A stretch of DNA of 64,000 nucleotides from Syngnathus acus (taxonomy: Eukaryota; Chordata; Actinopteri; Syngnathiformes; Syngnathidae). Position numbers and translations under genes: made by a program. Under the pieces are notes generated by a model, which saw only the letters and a list, made by a program, of their open reading frames with translations, was not told the DNA's origin and searched no databases. The stretch is taken from contig NC_051091.1 of the NCBI RefSeq assembly GCF_901709675.1, positions 4,622,967 to 4,686,966 of the forward strand. Direction: 5' to 3'. Within the stretch, counting starts at the first letter, position 1. Every line of letters starts with the position of its first letter. This document shows positions 24,772-35,890 of the stretch, one piece after another.

Positions 24772-27726
24772 TTCTAGATCTTAATTACATTACAGTTAAT
24801 CAGTGAACAGTTTATTGAAATTCATAATACGAATTTTTTTTTTTTGGACGCTTGACAAAGTATCCATGAGCCTCACATTCATTCCAGGGCAGAGACCAGC
24901 TGTTACCTAAAGCTGTCAAAGGCAACAACTGGAATTTACAATTCCCTCTCTGTGAAACATCACACCACTTTTAAACATCCAAATCGGATGAAAAATAAGC
25001 TTGCTAAAACATTATGTGGGAACAAAATGTATTTTTGCAATCTGTCTAGTTTCAGAGACACCTTGCAGTCTCTTGACTTGACATTCTGCCCACTTGAAGT
25101 CAAGTGGTGAAATTCCTTAATTCCTTCGGGCTGGCTTCTGTGGCGAGGCCTTGGAACGACAAAGTTTGCTGTTTGCTGAACTCCCGACATATTTGGGTGT
25201 GTTTACAAAAAGACAGGACAAGCAGCATCCAGAGCAGTTAGACAATACTGCCCAACGGGAAACAAACAATTCTGGGGAATACCATTTTGATTCCAGGGCT
25301 TTACAATCTGATGCATTTTATTGTTGGTGATTTAATAAAATACCCCCCCACACACACACACAACACATCGAGCAGCTGGTTCTGCCATGCTCCCTCCCAG
25401 AAGATTTTGCTTTCTCACGCCACTTTGGTGCTGTATGGCACCTGTTCTTCCAACCTCAGGCAGCAGATGTTGCAACTACATTCCATCCAAAAAGCATGAC
25501 TATTGATTTGGAAGCAATCCCAAGCAGGGCCCATCGTACTCGTATGCTTTGAATTACAAAAAGTGCTTTGTTACACTCGGGTTTCGACTGCCTAATAAGG
25601 AGGCACATGGACCTTCAGCCATGGAAACATCGGATAGCTGTTTGTTGTACAACACGAAACTTTCAAGAGCGATTGCGTAACGTGTCTCACTTTAGTGGTA
25701 GTATGATATCAGTTTTAATTCTGGAAAAACATTCACTATGATTGTTTTGTTGTTAGTAAGTTTCATCGAAAGAGAGAGAGAGAGAGACAGACAGGAGTGA
25801 ATGTCAAGGAAGATTGGCAATTTGACAAAGATGAGTGGAGGACAAAAAGTGTAGAAATGCTTTTGTTGTTTTGAAAGACCTTGAAAAGGGAGGCCCCGCT
25901 CCTCCATCCTCTTGCCCCCTTCTCCTCGCTCTTACTGCCAATGGCCGAAAGAGAGCTCTTTCAGACGAGTGCCATTGCAGCTGCATGCTCTAAAGGACTT
26001 TGAGACAATTGTAGGCCCCGTGGTTACCTTGGAGATGCGGTTCTTTCCTCCCTGCCATGCAACTTGCCACAGTGCTCACTAGTAATCTGAATAACGCCTG
26101 GAGAAAAACGAAAAAAACAAACCAAACTGTCTCCTTTTCCTGTCAAGTTTTCTCCTGCAAATTTAAATGGATCGCGAGAGTCTGTGAGTTTTGGACCGAC
26201 ACATTCATGGGTGCAAGACCCTTTGAAAGTCCTTCTCTTGTTATTGTGAGACATGTCCCAATTTGATTTCCTGCTGCATACAAGCTTTCCAATCTGTTTG
26301 TGAGCTGGAAGCAGTCTGGGAAAGTGTGCAGGCGAAGAATTCACACACAGCACAAAAGTCCAATTATGAGCCTCGACTCAGACGACGCTGGATAAAGGGG
26401 TCTTGTCTATGTCCGAAGAGAGGCATGATGCTTTCCTTGCCTTCCGCCTCAGCCTCATCTCTCCTCCCAACAAATACATTTGGTTACCGCTTCCGATGCA
26501 TACTGTAAACTATTCCAATTTCTTTGGTGGGGGAGAAAACAGAATCCCGTTTTCTTTTCATGCATTCAAGTTCTCAGTTTCAGCATTCAGTGCTCGTGTC
26601 CTTGCGACAAAAATGTATTCTTGCACCGTGCGTGACACCAACAGGCAAATGTGAATGCACGACTCTAAAGTATAAATGCAAATGTGTCAGGAATGAACTG
26701 AGCAAACATACACTTGTGAGCATGCAATGCATATTTGGTGTGTGTTTGTGTGTGCATGTGTGTGTGAGTGTGCATCTGACACTCTATCATGAGCAGCTGG
26801 TGAACTGCTCTCACACACCAGGTGTGACTTGTAGCTCCGGGCTCTGTATCGGCACATAGGAAGGCAATATGACACTCGGACGTCCACAAGCATCTTCAGA
26901 ATGTGCACATAGCATGTACGCACGGACGTCCTGTATATAAACATGCACACATTGAGAGTACACTGGTGTGAATGTACAGTATTGGAGATGGCATGCAAAA
27001 AGTCATGAATCACAGCATCCTTGCAGATCTGAAACGTTCACGGTCAAGGGAGCTTAGCCGATCAAGAGACGTTGCGTCCGACGCGGCCTTCAGAACTGAT
27101 GTGATTGGGATGCACATGTGGTCAAAGCGAGCAATAAAAGGCATTTGCTTGCCATCTGTCTTTATGGCAAACAGTTGCTTCTCTCAGTGACATGCCATGC
27201 ACACACAACCCAAATAACCATTAGTCCATAAACAGACACGCTTACAGACAAATTCTAGAAGCCCTAAACAAAGAACAACATGGAATCAAAAGTAAAACAA
27301 TATTGCAGCAGCATAACAGCAAATTGCTGATTCACCATGTTTGTTTCCGAACCGGAGTTCAACTGAATTTAGCGTTTCCTTCAGTATCCAAATCATTTAG
27401 TCATCTATAGACCACTAGCGTCCTAAAATCTATTGTACAAAGTCATCTTTATTGTCAAAACATGGGATAATTTGGTTTATTCCACACTTTATGTCTGGAG
27501 TTTTCCACCCAGTCATTTTTCACAAAGTCGAGTTGTGCCCGTCACTTCGTCGAAGTTCCATCATGTCTTTAACCTCAACTTGGCCACCCATTGAGTACGT
27601 TTGAACAAGGCATCAACTTCTTCTGATCACTGGCTAACAGTAAGTACTTTATTCAACCTTGATAATCTGTGGAATTAATCTATTTTATGAGGGAGCAGCA
27701 TGGAGGCGCTGAGAGAAGTGCCATGG

Positions 27727-27795
27727 ACACACACGCACGCACACACAAGTGCACGCACACACATGCATGCACACACTCACACACTCGCACATACG
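27727..27795. repeat. Imperfect CA/GCAC microsatellite
   Basis: ACACAC interspersed with GCACGC, TGCATGC and ACTCACAC units over about 70 bp. The alternating purine-pyrimidine pattern could favour Z-DNA. Confidence 0.8.
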
Positions 27796-30700
27796 TTTAT
27801 CCCTCTCGGCAGCTCACTTCCATAATGTCTCGGGCTTCACATAAGCCCCAGGCTGGGATTTTGAGGTTATTACTATGTGTTGCCTTCTTTATCCCCGGGG
27901 TCATAGCTATGTGAGGTGGAGGTGAGAGCCCAAGAGAAACATTGTCTCACGTGCGATTGAAGTATTGCAGTGAAACACACAATCCTGAATCGCATCAGCT
28001 GTGACAGAAATAATCCCCAGTGGCAAAAATGGGAGGGAGAGATTAGTTAATATTTGTCACTGTTGCTAAAGCGATAAGGAGGGTGGGGATGGTCCTGGTA
28101 ATGTAGCTTGCGAGGAGAGGAGGTCAGGTCCCCCCCAACTCCTTGGAGCGCCCCTCGTTGTGAGGCCTGCGGTGTTTGAACACTGAAGGTCATGGGTGAC
28201 ACCTGTTTCCCGTCTCATCTCCCAACATCAAGTTGACTTGCCGGGAGAACGGGGATGGGGGGTGTTTTGAGGTGGGGGGCACTACAGCAGAGGACAAAAC
28301 CTCCTGTGTTCGCTTCCTGCCTCAGGCAAAAAAAAAAAAACTGAAAAGAGGATGAAACAGCCAAGTTTGTCTATCGGGGTGGGAAATTAATTTCCGAGGC
28401 AAAAGCAGAGTGACTTTTGAAAGGGAGAAATTAGTTAAACACACACACACCAGTTAACCAAAAGATTAATTCACCAAATCCTTACAAATAAACCGGAAAT
28501 ATTTGTCAAATGAATTCAGTAGTGAAGCTCAAAATGACATTTCCAACTTTACATTCAGATATGCTTCATTTTGAGGGGGGTTATATTTGAATTAAACTTG
28601 CCCTAAAATGCAAAAGTGCCAAAAAATGTAGCACGCAAAACCTTTTTTTCCCTATTAAATGCACTCAAATAATTCTCATAAACAGTAAAAGCCTTGCTTT
28701 TTTTTATTTTTTTATTTAAATGGTTATGGTCTGCACTGTATGCAAATAATGGTTAATGTTTGCCCCCCTGTGGAGAGAAAAAGTACTTCAAGAAGGCTCT
28801 TCAGTGCTGTTGAGTGCTGTTGAAAAATCTAAAATACTCGAGGAATGCAGAAGCTTATCGCTCTCTCACCCTCCTTACAATAAAAATAAAAATACACTGA
28901 TACTTAAAAAAAAAAAAATCACGACCGGTCACAATAGGCCCATTTTGGAGGGGTTAAGAACACATTGGAATACATTTACAATCAAATTACAAATTACAAT
29001 CAAATATATGCACCTGCATCCCGGACAATGATACTACTGAAAATAAGAACTAGGAAATCGGAAACTTGGCTGCCTAAATTAATTCACTCTATTAACTGAC
29101 TGAGCTCTGACCTCAACCCTGCCCTGGCCAATCTTTCTCTTATTCGATTCTTATTCTCAATTAGGAGAACGGCAAGTATGATGCTGTGGAGTAATGTCCT
29201 CGAAGAGGGGAGCAGGGGGGTGGGGGGGGGGGTTGTCTGATGGATTATTCAACATTCTGCAAACTTGGCTCATCAGAGGAACATAATGATTTGGCCGCCA
29301 AACAGCTCATTTCACTTGGTCAAGTGTCATGTGACCGAGCTTGTGCATTCTAGCCTCCGTGAGTGCTGGCCGACTTCAGACAGAGAGACAGAGTACATTA
29401 ATCAGCCCCTCCCCCACCGGCTCCACTGGACGCCCTCGCAGAATGGACATCTGCGGGCGAGAAATTAGCCTCGAAAATGTAATTGATGAGTGCAATGGTG
29501 AGATAATTACAGGGAACAAAATTATTGATCAGGGCAGCAAAGTCTTAAAACCGTCTGACCTGCTCAGCCTTGCCTCGTAAAGTCGTCAGAAAATATGTGG
29601 AGTGAGGTAATGCCATACATAATTGTTCTGTTGGTGACCCGAGATACACATTCGGTGGAGCACGGGGACAACCATCCATCCATTTTCTCCTACTTTTATA
29701 CACGGAAATGACTTGTGGATGAGAAGTGGGATCTTGGTTGGAATGATTTTAAACATTTCTACGCGCGGTAAAAGAAGCGAAAGTCTACACCCCCCCTATT
29801 TTGTTCTACCCTGCCTCACCTCCTCTGCGGCGGTATAATGAGGCCGCACACTGATGATGAGAGATGGTCACTCGGACTGACTGGTTTATTTTGGTGCTAT
29901 GAAACAGATCTTGGCGTGAAAAATGATGTGTCGCTGTGAATAATTGAACAGCTTCAGTGACCCGCTGATCCATCTGTCCACAGATCAATAGACGACAGAG
30001 CGGGACGCATGTATGTTCCCAGTGGCTCACAACAGCAATCGCCTCAAATTGGGATGACCGCCCCCTTGAGATGGATTTAAAAAAAGGGTGGATTTTACTA
30101 CTTAATTGTAATTCCACTAATGCAATATTACTCGTAGGACCACGGCAGTTATTGTTATTTCAACTGGTCTTCCCTTTTAATGTCGACTACTGTTGTATAC
30201 TTAGTATGAGCTTGCAATGTGCTTCCATTAATTCCAATAAAACATTTACACACAACATCAGAGTGAATTTCTTTCTGTATACTTTGCTATCAGTCCGACT
30301 AACACTAAATGGTTGCCCGAGTGTGGCCGCTTTGTAAGTGGCGATCAAATTTCTATTTTATTTCTGTGTATTGAGCATCAAATGGTGTACCGGGCTCTTG
30401 TGCAGGATTGGAGGGCTTGTTCGTTTCTAATAGATCCTTGACCTTCGCAGCTCCCTGACAGCCTTCTGACATGAGTCCTTTGTGGTAGCGTCGGGCCGCC
30501 CGAGCTCCTGTAATGCAAATTTCATGTCACGACATCAAACAGCGCATTGATCAAAGGTCAGCGCTCCTTTCTGTAGGTGTTTGATATCAAAATTTCAATT
30601 TCATCTCCAGCTGTCAAGGGCTGTTAGCGCTGAAGAGCAAAGGATGGAGGGTGGGAGGGAGGAGTTAGAAAAAAGGAAAATCAACTGCTTGGGACTTAGA

Positions 30701-32159
30701 AAAAAGATGATAGTGATATCAAATGTGGTTTTATCTATCCTACCGAAATTCATTCTGTGCTGACTTTTTTTGTGCTTCTTCATATTTTCTGAAATATTGG
30801 ATTTAAGCAAAGGAGGGACTTTGAAATAAAAGCATCCATTTTTACCAAATTGAGCAAAGTAGGCCTATACCCGTTTAAAGATAAAGAGATAAAGGTAAAG
30901 ATAAGATAAAGATAAAAGTCAGAGCAAGGGATGACTGACAAAAAAATGACTAATGGTGAAAGAGTTCCACCTGAATTTGGGATACTGTACTGTACTGTAA
31001 TGCACTTTGATTTACGGAACCTTTTTTTGCACTTGTTCACTGTTTTAGAGATTTATATTTTTTGAATGCATGCATTTCTTTTTCCAGATGATAGATGGCA
31101 ATGCTGCTCTTCCCAAGAAAGCCTTGCTGCTGCTGCTACCTTGTCTTAAGTCTCAAAAAAACGAACAAAAAATCTGCAATACATTGACTTGTTCTATTTA
31201 AACACGTGCTTGTAGTAATTTAACAAACAACAAAAATAATAATAATACTAAATACAGATAGTCAAGAAATGTTAAAAGAAATGCCATTGAAATTAAAAAT
31301 ATATTGAAAAAAATTGTGCTCTTAATGGAAAATACATAACCTAACCAATCTGAACATCAGCGACATTGCAATCGGACTAGCTAACACTAAGAGATGGTGC
31401 CAGCCGAGAAATAATGTTCAGTGTTATACAAAAGTACATTTGGAAATAAATTTGCATTCTCACTGCATTCGAGAGACGCCTGCAGGGAAGTGTGTATTAG
31501 AGAATGGCAACGATAGCACTGATAGCTCCTTAACCAGATAGAGCATACGACCACATCGTAGCTACGGAGACAAATTAGTTGCGTGGGGGGTAATTATTCT
31601 TTCCTTGATACAAATGAAGGCGCAGGGGTTATCTCTCAGCTCATGAATAGGCTTTGTTTAGAATAGAGAAACTCCTCATAGCCACAAGGAGCACCATTAA
31701 TTGCCCAACAAGCTTAACCACTGCTACGCTCATGGGCATAAAAGTGAGAGGATTCCGTCTTTTTATTTCTCAGTGTGTGTGTATATGTGTGTGTGTGTGT
31801 GAGAAGGAGCATGACTGTGTTTTCAATCTTGGCCTGGCCACCTGCTGTCAGACGGGGAGAGATGCTATGGTGGGTGAGAATTAAAATTTCCTGTCGTTGA
31901 AGAAGTTGGGCAAGTTTGAGACGATTGGTAGAGAAATTGAAAGTTGGGCAGACAGGCACGTAATCAGGATCGAAATGAAACAAGAAGGCAAGAGAGAAGT
32001 TGCCGTGTAGAGGCGAAGATGAGCGAGGACGGAGATAGCGGGCGGCGAGATGTGGACTGAAAGCTTTGAGGAATTCTCCGTTCAGTTCTTTCACACACAC
32101 AGCAATATAAAGATATTTTTAAACACGGCACTACCAGCGTGGCGTATTTCTAAGCAGAT

Positions 32160-32275
32160 GCGTATTAGACCTCTAACATTAAAGATGAAGGGCTGCACCG
32201 CTGTGGGAGTGGTCACAGCCAACTTCAATAATGACCAGTTAAAGTGGCTCCTTTCATTTCCTTTAAATGTTTGCA
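32160..32275. repeat. Dispersed repeat copy 2
   Basis: GCACCGCTGTGGGAGTGG, then TCACAGCCAACTT and AGTTAAAGTGGCTCC align with the copies near 11.2 and 56.5 kb. It is diverged, and its boundaries are approximate. Confidence 0.5.
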
Positions 32276-33721
32276 CACTAGCATCTCAACATCTATAGCG
32301 GAAGCATTTGCAAGACCAACGCCTCACCTCATCTCCTCAAGATCATATTAACACCACGTCACATATTTAGAAAAACTATTTCAGGATCATCTTTTTACAC
32401 TACGCGTCATACACATAGCCAAACTCAATTCTGAATGTCCAACCAATGTGATGTAATCAAAAAGCCATCATCAGCAATATTATCACAAGTACCTCATTGA
32501 TAAACGCCTTTGCTAAACAAACTTGCTTCTGCAGTTTGAGAAGCGCAGTTAAAGTGACTTGGCCAGAGGTCACTGGATTAAAAGAGATAAGCACTGGTGA
32601 ATATTCCAACACTTCACCAAGGAGGGCTCTCATTCATCACCCAGCGGGATCCGTGAATAATACATGTTCTCGTTGGGTCCGCGCACAGTAAAGCGAGAGC
32701 ACTCACAGTGGAACAAAGTATTACTCTCGTCCAACCGGTTCGACCTCCCTGAGGCCGATTCCGAGAGGTCCATTGGGAACGGTCTTGTTTGTCCTCTTCC
32801 TGTGTCTTCCCCTGAGGCTACGCGTACAAGCCAATCAATCTTCTGATTCTCCCGATAATACACAAATCTCAATGTTCACCTCCCAAAACACACACGGCAC
32901 AGAGTACTTCTCCTTATTCGTTTTACCTCGGGCACACTTAGACCAGCATTGTATCAAATGTAATCCCTTCGCCTTTGTAACATGCAATATTAATGTCCGT
33001 TACGCATACAAGCCAATATCAATAAGTGTCCTCAAAATCCAGGATGATGTCCTTTGTCAGTGAGAAGATAGAATTCCCGAATCTGGACATTTCAGCAGGC
33101 GGTGGGATTCAATCAGAAAAGTATGGAACGGCGCAGAAATGGAGTAAAAGGCCTCAAGCCAGCGCACACGCTACTATGAAATATTTTGTTTCAAATGGTG
33201 GAGAAGACCGGCGTGGCATCTACTGTATGACTGAGCTGATGAAGTGCAAAAGTTGCATTCGCCCCTCCTAGCAGGCAGCCCTCCAGGCCAAAGAGGTTGC
33301 ATGATTGCCTCTGTGAGCTACATTACATCGATGTGATGGAGCATACAATCCTGGGGCATGAAATGATGTCAAAGGAAAGTGGATGGGGGGCTGTGGAGGG
33401 GGGGGGACCATCCCAGTGCATTTTGGTGGGACCCCAGATTTCTTCGAATGCAATCGAATTTGCTGATACATCTCCCTGCGCCACTGCCTCAATATTGATG
33501 ACGAGGATTCACACATGACTGCATGGTAGCACACAACAGGGGAGTCTTCTAATCCAGTTTTAGACGTTCCTGCCGGGACCCCTCCCCACCTTCTGAAGTT
33601 TGATTTGAGGGGAAGTGGGACAGAAGATTCAAAACAACCATTAGAAATAACTCCCTGTGCTTATCGCACATAAAATGGTCCGATTAAATGGCATGTACTA
33701 AGACTTTTGTTTTTTTCAAAG

Positions 33722-34137
33722 TACCATATTTTCAGGACTATAAGGCGCACCTAAAAACCTAAAACTTTCTCAAAAGCAGACTGTGCGCCTTATAGTCCGG
33801 TGCGCCTTATATATGGACCAAATTCCTAAATTTAAACTGGCCCTCAGCATTGTGTCATGAAATCAATCATAAGTGGCCCGCTGAAGACTATGAATCATGA
33901 ATCAAAAAGACTATGGATCATTATTTTGTGATTATAAAGTAATTAGTTGCGTCTGAAGTTGAAATAAAAAACATAAAATGGAGAATGATTTGATTTGGAT
34001 TAAAAATCTGACATGTTGCATTAATGGTGCGCCTTATAGTCCGGTGCGCCTTATATAAGGACAACGTTTTAAAATCGGCCATTCATTGAAGGTGCGCCTT
34101 GTAGTCCGGTGCGCTTTATAGTCCGGAAAATACGGTA
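33722..34137. mobile_element. TIR MITE with repeated GCGCCTTATAGTCCGG motifs (about 416 bp)
   Basis: The left end TACCATATTTTCAGGACTAT and the complement of the right end (TACCGTATTTTCCGGACTAT) form terminal inverted repeats about 30 bp long. Sub-terminal GTGCGCCTTATAGTCCGG units recur near 33784, 34027 and 34090. Element ends coincide with TA, compatible with a TA target duplication. There is no open frame inside. From memory this is a widespread fish repeat; I leave the superfamily open. Confidence 0.75.
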
Positions 34138-35756
34138 GTCACATTAACCTTTGCTCTTAGAAAATGATGGCAGACTTTCCTGTGGGGAAATAGAGCATCT
34201 GTTTTTTCTCTCTCGAGGCAAGTGTAAGCAAAAAAGCACACTACTCGTATATATTTTCAAGAGATGCCTCTTCTAATTCCACTGGCGTGGGCCATTCCTG
34301 CACGGTTGCAGACTGAAAGCGCACATTCTGATTGCACACTGTAACAATAAATCTCGTGCTCATATTGCTGTGACCGGAAAATTCTGTATGAGACAGGTAG
34401 AATGTATCAGGTGATCAGTTTCAATGTATCACCGAGCGACAGAAAGCAGATCTATCATGAAATAAATGCGAGCAAAGGAAGCCCCTCTGTCTCATTCAAC
34501 AGACGTTTGGCCCAATTTCACAGGCTGCGCCGTGGCGGAATGAGAAGAAATCAAGAGAAAAAAAATGTGAAATTGCTCGCTTACATTGCACTTGTAGTCT
34601 TATTTGTCTCCCTCTTTGTCATTTGACAATGTTAGAATGCATTTCTAGTCTGCTCAGCAAAGATAAGGACACTCTCCAGGTCCATACTGTTCTCGTATAA
34701 CAATATTGTAGCTCTTCTTTTGCAACCAAATATATGTAAAATTGTAAATTTTGTAGAATTATATATTATTAAATTAATACTATTCTTTATAAAAATGATG
34801 TTTGTATACAAGTAGAATTGTGATTAGCATTTTTATATGGACTAGCATTTCACAGCTCTTTTTCAATTCAAATATCAGCGATATACTGAAAATCGGTTCT
34901 ATTTAAATTATTGGAGTATTTAGATACTGTGTTTGTAAAGATGATTGAGGCTGTGACATGAACGTTTTAATGTCAAAGGGGTGTCGCCAAAAGGGTGTAA
35001 CAAGTGACACCAGTGCAACGTTGAGATAAAGTGCGGGTTTGGCTGGGGCGTCAGTTGGAAGTCGAAAATTGGTTCGTAAGTGAATGCAAAAAAATCGCAA
35101 GCCTCTGGTTCGTATTTCAAAAGGTTCGTAAGTAGAGATATCACTGTACATTCACAAAACGTGAAAACATAGAGGGCACAGCTCTCTCCACTTGTACCTT
35201 TGGCATCCTTGATTTTGGAGTACAAGTCTTTCCCAGTAATAAAGTTTGCGGATTTGTGAAACCGTTTGGCCACACTCAATACATTGTTTGGTGGTGCCGC
35301 CCCAAAGACTGTGATGTAACAGTTAAAAATACATAATAGAAAATTGAATGGAGTAAAAAATGTCCCTAACAGATTTTAAAGGCATCTCTGCAGCACCTGG
35401 AGGGATTAGATTAAAATGTTCTACAATCCTGGAGACTCCAAGTGCACAATAAAATGTATCTAAAAGCTAAAAAAAAATTATTTTACATGATATGTCTCCT
35501 TTATTAATAAAGATGACTTGAAATGAGTTGGATAGTAATAGATTTCAAGTTGACATGTTCAGCTGATACACAGTGAAAGTAAAGGCAAAAATAAATCAGC
35601 TTGCTTTGATTTGTTCCTAGTTTAAATTCAAATTAAAGTGTTGCGCTGATCTTTTTGGTTTATTATGGAATATTTACTAGCACCGACAACTGCACCAATG
35701 TGTATCATGTTCTCATTAGGCCAATAAACTTTTTTGCCCTATTTTAGATAGAAAGA
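34138..35756. other. Spacer upstream of kbtbd8: no gene seen
   Basis: AT-rich DNA with the degenerate element end listed separately. A 74-codon ATG frame (34402-34626) ends in a hydrophobic run but has no recognised homolog, splice context or neighbour support. Confidence 0.55.
35031..35149. mobile_element. Degenerate end of a dispersed DNA element
   Basis: TTCGTAAGTAGAGATATCAC with upstream TTCGTAAGTGAATGC and TTCGTA repeats resembles the widespread TACAGTG(G/A)TA-CCTCTACTTACGAA terminal sequence seen in many vertebrate genomes. Only one end is recognisable. Confidence 0.45.
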
Positions 35757-35760
35757 TTGT

Positions 35761-35797
35761 GATTGGATGTTACATTAGTGCCTCGGCGTCTGATTGG
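35761..35797 (-). promoter_or_regulatory. kbtbd8: Paired inverted CCAAT boxes of the kbtbd8 promoter
   Basis: GATTGG occurs at 35761-35766 and again at 35792-35797, 31 bp apart, about 80-115 bp upstream of the kbtbd8 ATG. Tandem NF-Y sites about three helical turns apart are typical of TATA-less vertebrate promoters. An ETS-like TTCC lies just downstream and no TATA box is present. Confidence 0.5.
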
Positions 35798-35874
35798 CTC
35801 TTCCTTGTTTCCGTGGCTCCACTGTGCACTCTGACGCTTTTTTCGGGCTGCCCCCCTGAGACAGACGGGAGAGA

Positions 35875-35890
35875 ATGGCTGCCAGTGCAG
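35875..35890 (+). CDS. kbtbd8: kbtbd8 exon 1, coding part (16 nt)
   Basis: ATGGCTGCCAGTGCAG encodes MAASA plus one base, identical to the first five residues of human KBTBD8. The Kozak context is good (A at -3, G at +4). The donor is GTTAGC. Any 5' UTR lies immediately upstream. Confidence 0.9.

Larger units (their letters stand above)
24780..33721. other. Spacer between lrig1 and kbtbd8, second part: no gene seen
   Basis: No gene recognised. It contains microsatellites (GA near 25772-25786, TG near 26738-26772, CA/GC near 27727-27795, GT near 31772-31800, a GATA/AAAGATA-rich stretch near 30877-30918), a common-repeat fragment CCATCCATCCATTTTCT at about 29673-29689, and the second dispersed repeat copy near 32.2 kb. 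Confidence 0.6.
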
